From an uncultured Eubacterium sp. (GTDB lineage Bacteria > Bacillota > Clostridia > Lachnospirales > Lachnospiraceae): a DNA stretch of 64,000 nt. A program made the translations under genes and the position numbers. Positions 49,995 through 59,261 of the stretch are shown here, one piece after another. Numbering within the stretch: position 1 is the first letter of the stretch; each line of letters begins with the position of its first letter. Location: positions 1 through 64,000 of the forward strand of contig CAJTZX010000008.1 of the NCBI GenBank assembly GCA_910584345.1, in the 5' to 3' direction. A model generated the notes under the pieces. It was given only the letters and a program-made list of their open reading frames with translations. It did not search any database and was not told the DNA's origin.

Positions 49995-51566
49995 ATGTCG
50001 TATACGGCGCTTTACCGGAAATACCGGCCTCAAAATTTTACTGATGTGAAAGGACAAGACGCAATTGTTGCAACGATTCGAAATCAGATAGAGGCAGAAC
50101 GTATTGCACATGCTTATTTATTTTGTGGAACAAGAGGTACAGGTAAGACAACGATTGCGAAGATATTTGCAAAAGCAGTGAATTGTGAACATCCTGTAGA
50201 GGGAAGTCCTTGTGGGGAATGTGCCTCCTGTCAGGCAATTGCTGCTGGGACTTCCATGAATGTTATTGAAATTGATGCAGCTTCCAACAATGGTGTTGAT
50301 AATATTCGTGAAATACGTGACGAAGTTACTTATGCTCCAACTGAAGGCAAATATAAGGTATATATTATTGATGAAGTCCATATGCTGTCAATAGGAGCAT
50401 TTAATGCGTTGTTAAAAACGTTGGAAGAACCGCCATCCTATGTAATTTTTATACTTGCGACAACTGAAGCACATAAAATACCAGTAACAATCTTATCAAG
50501 ATGCCAGAGGTATGATTTTCATAGAATATCAGTTGATGTTATCTCAGAAAGATTAAATGAATTGCTGGAGCATGAACGGGCAGAAGCAGAGGAAAAAGCA
50601 GTACGGTATATCGCAAAAGCTGCAGATGGAGCTATGCGTGATGCACTCAGCTTGTTAGATCAGTGTATGGCGTTTTATATGGGGCAGAAGCTAACTTACG
50701 ATCATGTATTGGAAGTATTGGGTGCAGTAGATACCGAGCGTTTTTCCGATATATTTCGTGCGGTAATCAATCATGATGTTTTAACGGCTATGCATCAGAT
50801 TGAGCAATTGGTTGGAGAAGGAAGAGATTTAAGTCAATTTGTAAATGATTTTACGTGGTATTTGCGAAATTTATTGTTACTGCAAAGCTCCGATCATATG
50901 GAGGATGTATTGGATATTTCCAGTGAGAATCTGAAATTACTGAAAGAAGAATGTAATATGACAAATAGTATGGAATTGATACGTTATATTCATATTTTTT
51001 CAGAATTGTCTAATCAGGTGCGTTATTCTACACAAAAGCGTATTTTAATTGAGATTGCAGTTATTAAGTTGTGTCGGCCACAGATGGATGAGGATGTAAG
51101 TTCTATTGTATCAAGAATAGAACAGCTGGAAAAGAAAATAGAAAACGGTGTACAACCAATAGTATCTGTGCCATCAAAATCCGATGTTGTTCCTACGGAA
51201 CATATTGTAAATGAAAGCATGCCTATGCCAAAAGCTATATCGGAAGATATTCAACAGATTGTAGCAAATTGGCGTAATATCGTAGCGCAAATGCCGGGTT
51301 CGTACAGTGTTTTTATGAAAAAAGCACATTTAAGTATTGGTGAAAATGATGTGCTAATGATTGTCTTAGACGATGCGATAGTATGTGAAATGCTGTCTGA
51401 GGAAGAAAGACAGGCAGAAATCATAGAGCATATTTCTAAGAGTGTTGGAAAAAAAGTACAGATACAGATCCGATTGAATGATACAGGAGAACCATTTGAA
51501 AAAGCATATGTGGATTTAGAACAGATGATTCATACGGAGATCGAGTATGAGGATTTTTCGGACTAA
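49995..51566 (+). CDS. dnaX: DNA polymerase III gamma/tau subunit
   Basis: A 523-aa clamp-loader subunit. AAA+ domain with Walker A FCGTRGTGKTTIAK near residue 43, four zinc cysteines in CEHPVEGSPCGECASC, Walker B VYIIDEVHML, and sensor-1 ILATTEAHKIP. The C-terminal part beyond 370 is less conserved and would bind polymerase and helicase. The start is ATG 49995 with TAGGAGGT upstream. It begins the conserved dnaX-ybaB-recR order. Confidence 0.97.
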   Translation: MSYTALYRKYRPQNFTDVKGQDAIVATIRNQIEAERIAHAYLFCGTRGTGKTTIAKIFAKAVNCEHPVEGSPCGECASCQAIAAGTSMNVIEIDAASNNGVDNIREIRDEVTYAPTEGKYKVYIIDEVHMLSIGAFNALLKTLEEPPSYVIFILATTEAHKIPVTILSRCQRYDFHRISVDVISERLNELLEHERAEAEEKAVRYIAKAADGAMRDALSLLDQCMAFYMGQKLTYDHVLEVLGAVDTERFSDIFRAVINHDVLTAMHQIEQLVGEGRDLSQFVNDFTWYLRNLLLLQSSDHMEDVLDISSENLKLLKEECNMTNSMELIRYIHIFSELSNQVRYSTQKRILIEIAVIKLCRPQMDEDVSSIVSRIEQLEKKIENGVQPIVSVPSKSDVVPTEHIVNESMPMPKAISEDIQQIVANWRNIVAQMPGSYSVFMKKAHLSIGENDVLMIVLDDAIVCEMLSEEERQAEIIEHISKSVGKKVQIQIRLNDTGEPFEKAYVDLEQMIHTEIEYEDFSD

Positions 51567-51689
51567 AGATGAAAAAGAAGTGGTTTGTTTGTGTATTTTT
51601 AGTGAAAACAAATCCATATATTGTCAGAATAGAAAATTTGCGTTAAAATCAATAACAGTCAAAAAATAAATCCAAGGAGGAATAAATAT

Positions 51690-52040
51690 ATGGCAAAAAG
51701 AGGTGGATTTCCAGGTGGCGGTATGCCAGGTAATATGGCGAATTTGATGAAGCAGGCGCAGAAAATGCAAAAGCAGATGGAGGATGCTACAAAAGAACTG
51801 GAAGAAAAAGAGATGACAGCAAGTGCAGGTGGTGGAGTTGTAGAAGTAACTGTTTCCGGGAAACGGGTAGTTACAAAAATAAAGATTGATCCGGAAGCAG
51901 TAGATCCAGACGACGTTGAAATGCTGGAAGACTTGATTATGGCGGCAACCAATGAAGCTATGCGTCAAATTGACGAATATTCTCAAAATACGATGGGCAA
52001 GATTACCGGTGGTCTTGGTGGCGGAATGGGGTTGTTTTAG
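51690..52040 (+). CDS. YbaB/EbfC family nucleoid-associated protein
   Basis: A 116-aa DNA-binding protein of the YbaB/EbfC family. The N-terminus is Gly/Met rich, followed by NLMKQAQKMQKQMEDA, a central beta part (VEVTVSGKRVVTKIKIDPEAV) and a C-terminal helix. It binds DNA as a dimer and lies between dnaX and recR in most bacteria. The start is ATG 51690 with AAGGAGGA. recR starts two bases after its stop. Confidence 0.95.
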   Translation: MAKRGGFPGGGMPGNMANLMKQAQKMQKQMEDATKELEEKEMTASAGGGVVEVTVSGKRVVTKIKIDPEAVDPDDVEMLEDLIMAATNEAMRQIDEYSQNTMGKITGGLGGGMGLF

Positions 52041-52042
52041 AA

Positions 52043-52639
52043 ATGGATTACTACAGCGCCCAGATCAGCAGATTAATCGAATCATTAGCAGGTCTGCCGG
52101 GAATCGGAGTGAAGTCTGCCCAGCGGATGGCGTTTCATATATTAAATATGCCTGAAGCAGAAGTAGAAAAATTATCAAATTCTATTATTGAGGCAAGACG
52201 TAAGGTTTGCTATTGTAAACAGTGTTATACGTTGACAGATGATGAAGTCTGTCCAATTTGTAAAAATGTAAATCGAGATCAAAAAACAATTATGGTTGTA
52301 GAAAATCCAAGAGATCTTGCTGCTTATGAAAAAACAGGAAAATTTGATGGTGTCTATCATGTACTGCATGGTGCAATTTCTCCTATGCTCGGTATCGGTC
52401 CGGCAGATATAAAATTAAAAGAGCTGATGCATCGATTGCAGGGGGATGTCACCGAAGTGATTATTGCTACAAATTCCAGTCTGGAAGGTGAGACAACAGC
52501 CATGTATATAAGTAAACTAATAAAACCGACCGGTATCAAGGTGACAAGAATTGCCAGTGGTGTTCCGGTTGGCGGTGATCTTGAGTATATTGACGAAGTA
52601 ACGCTGCTGCGTGCCCTAGAAGGGCGTACTGAATTATAA
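52043..52639 (+). CDS. recR: Recombination mediator protein RecR
   Basis: A 198-aa protein of the RecFOR pathway. HhH motif LAGLPGIGVKSAQRMAFH, zinc finger CYCKQCYTLTDDEVCPIC, Toprim domain with VVENPRDLAAYE, and the C-terminal GVPVGGDLEYIDEVTL. It helps load RecA on gapped DNA. The start is ATG 52043. Confidence 0.97.
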   Translation: MDYYSAQISRLIESLAGLPGIGVKSAQRMAFHILNMPEAEVEKLSNSIIEARRKVCYCKQCYTLTDDEVCPICKNVNRDQKTIMVVENPRDLAAYEKTGKFDGVYHVLHGAISPMLGIGPADIKLKELMHRLQGDVTEVIIATNSSLEGETTAMYISKLIKPTGIKVTRIASGVPVGGDLEYIDEVTLLRALEGRTEL

Positions 52640-52731
52640 TTTGTAATGCTGCCAACAATATCTGCCAAAATCAGCCTGATGGTTATGCTACATTGAACGC
52701 ATACCTGAAAATATGGAAAGAGGTGTGCGAA

Positions 52732-53997
52732 GTGGCAGAACAAAAACAAAGAGCGTCAGGGACACTACCAAAGAATATCCGTCAGATTGGCACTAGTACA
52801 GGAAACACAAGAGTTTATCTGGAGGATTACGTATATACCTATTTACATACGCAGGAAGCACAGGATGAATGGACAAACCGTGGATTTATACTGTTGGGTC
52901 GAGTTGAAAAAGGGAAAGATTTTACGAGATATTTTATCAGTGGATTAATCCGGGTCGAAGATGAGTTTTTTAAAGAACATGTGTTAGAATTTAAGGATGA
53001 GACATGGGCATTTATTTACAAAGAGATGAAGACCTATTATGATAATCTGGAGATTGTAGGTTGGGGACAAGATGTCAGCAATGCCCCTGCGGGCTTGGCA
53101 ACTGAACTGGAACAAAATCATAAGAAAAATTTCAATATTCAGAAAAATGTTCTTTTTTTATTAGATCTCGTAGAAAAAGAAGAAGTGTTTTATGTTTTTG
53201 AAAAAAATGTGCTTCAGCAAAAGGAAGGTTATTATGTTTATTATGAGAAAAATCCGCAGATGCAGGAGTATATGATTGAACAAAGAAAGAGTCAGGAACT
53301 TAATATTTCTCCAGAAGAAATTCAAGAGCCATTCGTTCATAGTTATCGAGAAACACTGTTAGAAAAAAAGGTACAGCTATCGGAAAGAAAGTGGAATGGT
53401 GTGCTGTATACAACGAGTCTGCTGTTAGTGTTATCGGTTTGTGTCTTAGGTGTGAGTACAGTAAATAATGTAGAGAAAATGCAAGATCTTGAGTCTGTAG
53501 TGAACCAAATATCAGGCAAGGGAGGACAAGCTGGTGTGCAATCTTTGGACGTACCCGCTATGAGTGCAAATGTGCAGGATCAAGATCAGGCAGATGTAAA
53601 TGAGGCAGGCAGTTCAAAAACTGAGAATAGTCATCAAAAAGAAACGGACAAGGTGAAAGATGCTGAAACCAGCGTCGAAGGACAGGAAGGTAAGGATGAT
53701 TTGGATATAGAAGGACAGACTGTTTCTGATGATGATTCTACAATTGATGATGATTCTGAAATTGATGACAGCAGTAATGAAGAAGACGATGAAAAAGATG
53801 TGGAACAGACATCAGCCTTGACAGAAGCACAAACAAGTCTGCTGCAAGGTTATTATATAGTAAAAAAAGGTGAAAGCCTTGTCGGAATCAGCAAGAAAAT
53901 ATACGGTACAGCAGCAAAAGCTCGAAAAATATGTGAATTAAATGGTATTGAAGACATGGATATGATCTATGCCGGACAAAAATTGGAATTACCATAG
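52732..53997 (+). CDS. Membrane protein with C-terminal LysM domain
   Basis: 421 aa. The N-terminal domain (1-215) is soluble and, with YFISGLIRVE and LEIVGWGQD, faintly recalls MPN/JAB folds, but lacks their metal histidines. One membrane helix at about 222-245 follows. Then comes an acidic low-complexity linker (about 260-370). A LysM domain closes the protein (373-421: YYIVKKGESLVGISKKIYG). The C-terminus would sit in the wall and bind peptidoglycan. GTG 52732 is chosen for the GAAAGAGGTG site six bases upstream. It is the first of three envelope genes behind recR. Confidence 0.8.
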   Translation: MAEQKQRASGTLPKNIRQIGTSTGNTRVYLEDYVYTYLHTQEAQDEWTNRGFILLGRVEKGKDFTRYFISGLIRVEDEFFKEHVLEFKDETWAFIYKEMKTYYDNLEIVGWGQDVSNAPAGLATELEQNHKKNFNIQKNVLFLLDLVEKEEVFYVFEKNVLQQKEGYYVYYEKNPQMQEYMIEQRKSQELNISPEEIQEPFVHSYRETLLEKKVQLSERKWNGVLYTTSLLLVLSVCVLGVSTVNNVEKMQDLESVVNQISGKGGQAGVQSLDVPAMSANVQDQDQADVNEAGSSKTENSHQKETDKVKDAETSVEGQEGKDDLDIEGQTVSDDDSTIDDDSEIDDSSNEEDDEKDVEQTSALTEAQTSLLQGYYIVKKGESLVGISKKIYGTAAKARKICELNGIEDMDMIYAGQKLELP

Positions 53998-54051
53998 AAG
54001 CTTGCAGCTTGTATGTATGAGACAGGCCATGCTGATACACAGGAGAAGATT

Positions 54052-55266
54052 ATGGCAAAAAGCGGAAATACTACATTAAGAGCTCTTCCGGAACAGAGTG
54101 CAGAAGAGTTATCAGAGTTAAAACAGAAAATTCGGATTCATAGAATGAAGATTCTGATACTGATCTTTATCCTTACAGGTGTAGCGATTGGATTGCTTTT
54201 TGCCGCATTTTTATATTTCGAGAATAAAGTTTATACAGAATACGAAGTAATGGAACAGGTAGAACGAAGAGAAACAGAAGCAGCTGAATATAAAGAGTTT
54301 CAAGGCAATGTACTGCAGTATACGCAAGATGGAGCTGTGTATTCGAGTATTACTGGAGAAGTGTTTTGGAACCAGACTTATGAGATGGAATCGCCACGAA
54401 TTACAACATGTGAAGACTATTTGGCTATATATGAACAGGGTGGCAACAGAATTTATATTATGAATACGGATGGTCAGCAGGGAACGATACAGACAACGAT
54501 GCCGCTGCAGCGTGTAAGTATTGCCAGGCAGGGAACGGTAGCTGTTCTGATGGAAGATTCCCAGACAAGTTATATACATATGTATGACAAAGATGGAAAG
54601 CAGCTGGCCGGAGGTGGTCTGCATATCGAAAACAGCGGATATCCTCTGGACTTAGCGCTGTCTATGGATGCGCAGAAGTTGGCAGTTAGTATGTTGGATA
54701 TTACAGATGCCAGCGTAAAGTCAACTGTAGTTTTTTATAATTATGGAAAAGTTGGAAAAAATGAAATTGATAATATTGTAGGTTCTTATACTTATGATGA
54801 TATGATGATACCAAGCATTCATTTTGTCACAAATGACAAACTTTTGGCGTTTGGTGATACAAAAATTTTGATATATGAAGGCACGCAAAAACCGGTTGTT
54901 ATGAAAGAAATAAAAAATAGGAATCAGATTCGCAGCCTTTATTATAACGAAAATTATTTTGGACTTGTTTATGATAATCCGGATTCTGCAAAAGGGTATC
55001 TTACAAGTATTTATAATATGAAAGGCCGGCTGGTATTAGAACAAAAGTTTGATTTGGATTATACAGATATTGGGTTTTTGCAAAATGGTTTATTGTGTAT
55101 TCGAAATGAAAAAAGTGTGCAGATTTATACGATGCGTGGCAGTAAACGGTTTGAGCATACGTTTGACCGAAGCATTTATGATGTCATATCCGGCAGCGGA
55201 CAGTTGGATTATTGGTTTATTATGAGCGGAGAAACAAACAGAATTAAATTAAAGGATGATTTTTAA
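54052..55266 (+). CDS. DUF5711 family membrane protein
   Basis: 404 aa of the DUF5711 family. After a charged N-terminus (1-30) there is one membrane helix (about 33-55). Residues 75-404 show many repeated beta strands with aromatic ends, consistent with a propeller, on the outer side. Function is unknown. ATG 54052 has AGGAGAAG upstream; an earlier reading from 54013 lacks a site. It follows the LysM gene by 54 bp and precedes a CvpA-like gene by three bases. Confidence 0.8.
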   Translation: MAKSGNTTLRALPEQSAEELSELKQKIRIHRMKILILIFILTGVAIGLLFAAFLYFENKVYTEYEVMEQVERRETEAAEYKEFQGNVLQYTQDGAVYSSITGEVFWNQTYEMESPRITTCEDYLAIYEQGGNRIYIMNTDGQQGTIQTTMPLQRVSIARQGTVAVLMEDSQTSYIHMYDKDGKQLAGGGLHIENSGYPLDLALSMDAQKLAVSMLDITDASVKSTVVFYNYGKVGKNEIDNIVGSYTYDDMMIPSIHFVTNDKLLAFGDTKILIYEGTQKPVVMKEIKNRNQIRSLYYNENYFGLVYDNPDSAKGYLTSIYNMKGRLVLEQKFDLDYTDIGFLQNGLLCIRNEKSVQIYTMRGSKRFEHTFDRSIYDVISGSGQLDYWFIMSGETNRIKLKDDF

Positions 55267-55269
55267 TAA

Positions 55270-55983
55270 ATGAACTGGTTATATATAACAGTAATGGGAT
55301 ATATTATTGTATGTGCCTTGCGGGGATTCCATAAAGGTTTTCTGAGAGTCGTATATTCTATCGTGTCATTGGCTGTTGCAGTTGTTTTTATTGCTGTTAC
55401 AGCGCCAATGCTGCGAAATGTGATCTTAGAGTCAACTACAATCAGGCAGCAGATAAAAGCAGGCAGTGATAGATATGTCAGAGAACAGATAGACAAAAAA
55501 TTAGAAGAAAGTACTTTTACAGATGATATGAAACTGTCATGGCTGACAATTCTGCCAAAAGAACTTCAAAAAGAACTTCATAAAGATCTTAATCAGACAG
55601 CCAGATCTTCTATTCCACATATATTGGAGTCACAAGGAGTTTATAAGAAAATATCAGAAGGAATCGCAGATATAAGTGTGTGGGTAATTGCATTTTTATT
55701 AGCATTCATTTTAATTTTGGTTATTTTATTTTTCATTGGGCGGAAACTGGATTTATTTTCCAGAAAGCCGGGAATTCATCTGGTAAATATGATTTTTGGA
55801 TTTTTGGCCGGAATTGTAAAAGCATTTCTTGTGATATGGGTTGCATTTTCATTTATTGAACTGACGAAAATACTGCCTGTGAGTGCAGCGCTCATAAGGC
55901 AGATTGACGAAAATGCTGTGTTAAAGGGATTATATGAACAAAATATGATTCGGGATCTTTTGTTTCGTTATTTAAAACTATGA
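55270..55983 (+). CDS. CvpA family membrane protein
   Basis: A 237-aa protein with CvpA features: N-terminal helices with MGYIIVCALRGFHKGFLRVVYS and a later pair of helices (about 137-160, 173-200). Residues 65-130 form a charged loop. CvpA relates to colicin V production in E. coli and to envelope functions elsewhere. The start is ATG 55270. It ends the three-gene envelope group after recR. Confidence 0.85.
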   Translation: MNWLYITVMGYIIVCALRGFHKGFLRVVYSIVSLAVAVVFIAVTAPMLRNVILESTTIRQQIKAGSDRYVREQIDKKLEESTFTDDMKLSWLTILPKELQKELHKDLNQTARSSIPHILESQGVYKKISEGIADISVWVIAFLLAFILILVILFFIGRKLDLFSRKPGIHLVNMIFGFLAGIVKAFLVIWVAFSFIELTKILPVSAALIRQIDENAVLKGLYEQNMIRDLLFRYLKL

Positions 55984-56002
55984 GTGAAAGGATTTGATTA
56001 TA

Positions 56003-56230
56003 ATGACGTTGCAGCAACAAGTAATAAAGGAAGCAGGATTTCTTTCAGAAGAAGAATTATTACAGGTAATTCAATTTATGAATTTTCTTCGCTATAATAA
56101 GTCTCAAAGAGTTTCAGTAATGGTAGAGCAGAAGAAAAAAAAATATAGAGAGCGAGGTTGTTTGTCCGGCCAGGTTAAGATATCGGATGATTTTAATGAA
56201 ACCCCAGAGTGTTTTAAGGAGTATATATAA
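56003..56230 (+). CDS. Antitoxin-like protein of a type II TA pair
   Basis: A 75-aa small protein. The N-terminus TLQQQVIKEAGFLSEEELLQ resembles DUF2281-type antitoxins, and the rest is charged. It overlaps the PIN toxin start (TAATG), an arrangement typical of vapBC pairs. ATG 56003 follows GAAAGGA. I cannot identify its DNA-binding fold. Confidence 0.7.
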   Translation: MTLQQQVIKEAGFLSEEELLQVIQFMNFLRYNKSQRVSVMVEQKKKKYRERGCLSGQVKISDDFNETPECFKEYI

Positions 56231-56607
56231 TGTATTTATTGGATACTTGTACATTTTTATGGTTTTTATATAATGATTCTTCACTACCATATCATATGGC
56301 TGATCAAATTGAAGAAAGTGAATTTGTTTATATTAGTATTGCATCTTTTTGGGAAATAGCAATTAAAAAATCTATCCATAAATTGGAGGTGAAAGAATCG
56401 GTTACAGATTTAGAAATAAAATGTAAGGATAGTAATATTTATATTCTTCCAATAAAAACGGGTTATCTGGAAAAAATTCAGGATTTGCCAATGATTCATA
56501 ATGATCCGTTTGACCGTTTGATTATGGCAACAGCTGTTGTAGAAGATTTAATACTATTAACAGTTGATGAAAAGATAAAAAAATATAAGGAAGTAAAACA
56601 ATTATAA
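56230..56607 (+). CDS. PIN-domain (VapC-like) toxin
   Basis: A 125-aa PIN-domain RNase. Acidic residues of the active site: LLDTCTF (Asp5), SFWEIAIK (Glu), HNDPFDRLIMATA (Asp pair) and TVDEKI (Asp). Its start overlaps the upstream antitoxin stop. VapC toxins cut tRNA or rRNA. A terminator follows. Confidence 0.88.
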   Translation: MYLLDTCTFLWFLYNDSSLPYHMADQIEESEFVYISIASFWEIAIKKSIHKLEVKESVTDLEIKCKDSNIYILPIKTGYLEKIQDLPMIHNDPFDRLIMATAVVEDLILLTVDEKIKKYKEVKQL

Positions 56608-56614
56608 GAAATTT

Positions 56615-56645
56615 AAAAAGGAGGCTGACATATGCCCCCTTTTTA
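56615..56645 (+). terminator. Terminator after the PIN toxin gene
   Basis: aaaaaggaggc / gcccccttttt with one A-C mismatch and an 8-nt loop, followed by T residues. Confidence 0.78.
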
Positions 56646-56658
56646 AATTTTAATTTAT

Positions 56659-56693
56659 TTTTTTGATTTTTATTTTTTGATTTTTATTTTTTT
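56659..56693. repeat. Short direct repeat at the 3' end of the InlB-repeat gene
   Basis: The unit ttttttgattttta occurs twice in tandem across the stop of the minus-strand gene; the in-frame copy encodes KIKIKK. It looks like slippage or duplication of the C-terminal codons. Confidence 0.5.
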
Positions 56694-57983
56694 CACATTA
56701 CTCCAGGCTCCATAATATTTTTTGCCACCGGATTTTTGGTATGCCCTTACTTTTACATAATAAGTTTTTCCCTTTGACAATCCGGCAATTGTTTTGGCGT
56801 CAGTAAATACGCCTGCAAATATTTTTTTTGTTTTTCCAGAGGAAAAATATTTATTTGTAGAATAGGCAATCTGATATCCATCTCCATATGCATACCAGTT
56901 CCATCTGACTTTCATTCGTCTTGGAGGTGTATTTTTCACACTTTTCAGCTTAATTCTTTGTACGGATATCGGCTCATAATCATTATTTTCTTCGTCTGTA
57001 TTGCTGCTTGAACTGCCGTTGTTTGTATTGCCATTGTTCGTATTTCCGTTATTTGCAGGTGGTACAACAGGATTGTTTGTAGTATTATTTTGTGTATATG
57101 TCCAATGTGCGTATACGGTACCATTGGAATTAAAAACTGTGTTTTCTGTGACTAAAGTTCCGTCAAATGGAGCAGTATACCATCCATCAAAATGATAGTT
57201 TTCTCTATATGCAGTCGGAAGATAAGGCAGTTTTTGATTCACGGTAGTAATGGAAGACTGTCCGTTAACGGTTCCTCCGTTCGGATAAAAGGTAACAGAA
57301 AATTCGCTCATTCTACCTGTTGTAAAAGAACCAATGCCTGATTCTATCCGCATGGTATCAGCAATATAGTAGAATTTATAATAATACGTTGTATTCGGCA
57401 TAAGTCCGGTTAAAGACACAGTAAGTGTAGTTGCCTGTGTATAAAGAGTCATCACACGTGATTCTGGCATATAATTGCTGGATGTGCCATATGAAATACC
57501 CCATGTTCTTACATAAGTATTTGGTATTTGAGCAGTTATGGTTACCGAGGTATCTTGAATATTGGATAAATAAAAATCTCTGAAACCTACGTCATAGTTG
57601 TCCCATTGCGCATATACATTTGTATCCATGGAGAACCTTGTATTTGTTGTAATCAGAGAACCTCCGCTGGATTGTGTATACCAGCCTCTGAATGTGTAGC
57701 CTTGCCTGACTGCGGTTGGGAGACTGGTAAGCCTTTGATTTACGGTAGTCATGTAGCTGCTGCCATTTACTGTCCCATAGTTGGCGTTAAATGTTACCAA
57801 ATATTCTCTATTTCCAGTATCAACGCCTGAAGAAGACCGTACTGCCATCATACGGGCAACAGCAGGAAGATCTGCTGTATGAAGTGCGTCAATGGTGTCT
57901 GCTTTTGGAACAGCTGGATTTATAAAAAAACAGAGCAGCAATGTAAAGACAAAGGTACTGGTAAATTGTAATAATTTTTTCAT
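56670..57983 (-). CDS. Secreted InlB-repeat and Fn3-like protein
   Basis: A 437-aa exported protein. Signal peptide residues 1-29 end near PKADT. Two Listeria-Bacteroides (InlB B-type) repeats occur at about 62-132 and 229-298, each with GYTFRGWYT or YHFDGWYTAP and an AQW/AHW end. Between them lies an Fn3-like module (about 135-225). An Asn/Thr/Gly-rich linker follows (about 300-340), then a second Fn3-like domain to the C-terminus with KGKTYYVKVRAYQKSG. No LPXTG or LysM anchor is seen, so it is likely released or held by other means. The start is ATG at 57983 with GCGAGGAAAA upstream. Confidence 0.85.
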   Translation of the reverse strand: MKKLLQFTSTFVFTLLLCFFINPAVPKADTIDALHTADLPAVARMMAVRSSSGVDTGNREYLVTFNANYGTVNGSSYMTTVNQRLTSLPTAVRQGYTFRGWYTQSSGGSLITTNTRFSMDTNVYAQWDNYDVGFRDFYLSNIQDTSVTITAQIPNTYVRTWGISYGTSSNYMPESRVMTLYTQATTLTVSLTGLMPNTTYYYKFYYIADTMRIESGIGSFTTGRMSEFSVTFYPNGGTVNGQSSITTVNQKLPYLPTAYRENYHFDGWYTAPFDGTLVTENTVFNSNGTVYAHWTYTQNNTTNNPVVPPANNGNTNNGNTNNGSSSSNTDEENNDYEPISVQRIKLKSVKNTPPRRMKVRWNWYAYGDGYQIAYSTNKYFSSGKTKKIFAGVFTDAKTIAGLSKGKTYYVKVRAYQKSGGKKYYGAWSNVKKIKIKK

Positions 57984-58075
57984 GACATTTTCCTCGCTTT
58001 CATTACTTATTTACAAAAAGATTAGCACAAAAGTCAAAAATAATCAATCTTGATTCTATTTTTTGTTAACAAATT

Positions 58076-59023
58076 TTACAAATTCCAGTCGTGTTTTTTC
58101 AGTCTTTCATATTCATCCAGGTTAATTTCTAAGATAGTTCCGTGTTTAAAACGGTAAGGGAATGAAAATGAATCGTCTGAACGCATAAATTTTCCAGAAC
58201 TAAGGTCTTTAGTAACAAATGGCACATATCCTTGTCCTGCTCCTCTTACACCATAATAGTCTAAAAACAGACACCATCTGCCGTCTGCCAGATGTATGGC
58301 TGTTGGCGCTTCATAATAGGTTCCGTCCAGATGAGCCATACTTTGGTCAAATGCGTCTATTCGTTCAAAAGGACCGGTAATTTGCGGTGACTGCAGCATA
58401 ATATTGTTAGCAGGATTTGCATCACTTTTTACGAACAGATAATACATGCCATGATCTTCATACATAGCAGAATCAATAACGCCGCTGTCTTCTTTTTCAT
58501 ATAACAGCTCAGGCTGTGTAAAATTTTCAAAGTCTTTTGTTCGGCAGTAATAGATTCTTTTGCGCCGGTAATCGTCATTTTTATGTGAAGAAGACCAATG
58601 CAGTAAATAGTTTTTTTGGTTGTTATCATAAATAATGTCAGGCGCCCACAGGCATCCAAACTGATCGTTTCCAATCTGAATCAGCTTTTGTTCTGACCAG
58701 TCAGTAAGATTTTCAGATTCCCATACGGAGAAATATTTACTTCCGTTTCTGCTGATATTTTCCCAAAATTCAGGATTTTGTCTGTGTCTTCCATAAGAAA
58801 TACTGAGATCTGTTGCAAAAATATAAAATTTTCCTGTATGGTTGCAGCGGATAATTGTAAAATCCCTTACGCCTTTATTGCCATAATAGGCCCACAGTAC
58901 GGGATTTCCATTGTTTATCGGTTCCCAGTGAAAACCGTCCCGGCTGATGCCAAAATAAACCTGTTCACCATCTGGGGTATCTTTTTCTTTAAAATGGACA
59001 AATAAATATGCCTGTTCATTCAT
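58076..59023 (-). CDS. Glycoside hydrolase family 43-like enzyme
   Basis: 315 aa with a five-bladed propeller pattern of GH43/62/117-type enzymes: repeated GKFYIFATD, KNYLLHWSS, GMYYLFVKS and GRWCLFLDYYG strands. Candidate catalytic acids are Asp in VRDFTI, Asp in SGVIDSAMY and Glu in YYEAPTAIH. No signal peptide is present, so it acts in the cytoplasm, probably on arabino- or xylo-oligosaccharides after uptake. The start is ATG at 59023 with AAAAGGAG. It has its own promoter. Confidence 0.88.
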   Translation of the reverse strand: MNEQAYLFVHFKEKDTPDGEQVYFGISRDGFHWEPINNGNPVLWAYYGNKGVRDFTIIRCNHTGKFYIFATDLSISYGRHRQNPEFWENISRNGSKYFSVWESENLTDWSEQKLIQIGNDQFGCLWAPDIIYDNNQKNYLLHWSSSHKNDDYRRKRIYYCRTKDFENFTQPELLYEKEDSGVIDSAMYEDHGMYYLFVKSDANPANNIMLQSPQITGPFERIDAFDQSMAHLDGTYYEAPTAIHLADGRWCLFLDYYGVRGAGQGYVPFVTKDLSSGKFMRSDDSFSFPYRFKHGTILEINLDEYERLKKHDWNL

Positions 59024-59056
59024 TTTTTTGCAGCTCCTTTTTTATTTGATACATAC

Positions 59057-59085
59057 AGCATAAATTGGGACAACAGAAATGTCAA
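59057..59085 (-). promoter_or_regulatory. GH43 gene promoter
   Basis: Minus strand TTGACA (plus 59080-59085), 17 bp, TATGCT (plus 59057-59062). Confidence 0.75.
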
Positions 59086-59122
59086 TGACTATAATTAATT
59101 TTAACAAATATTTAAAAACAGC

Positions 59123-59149
59123 TAACAAAATTAAAAAAACATCCGATAA
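59123..59149 (+). promoter_or_regulatory. Sigma-28 promoter of flgM operon
   Basis: TAAC (59123-59126), 15 bp, TCCGATAA (59142-59149). It matches the flagellar consensus TAAA-N15-GCCGATAA at ten of 12 fixed positions. It lies 112 bp before flgM. Confidence 0.75.
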
Positions 59150-59261
59150 ACAAGTTATAGAACTTCACAATCAAGTGCATAATACCAAAAATGCAGGACA
59201 CTGAGTGAAGGATTCTTATATTTATCATTCAGGGACGAAACGATGAAAGGAGATGCCTATT

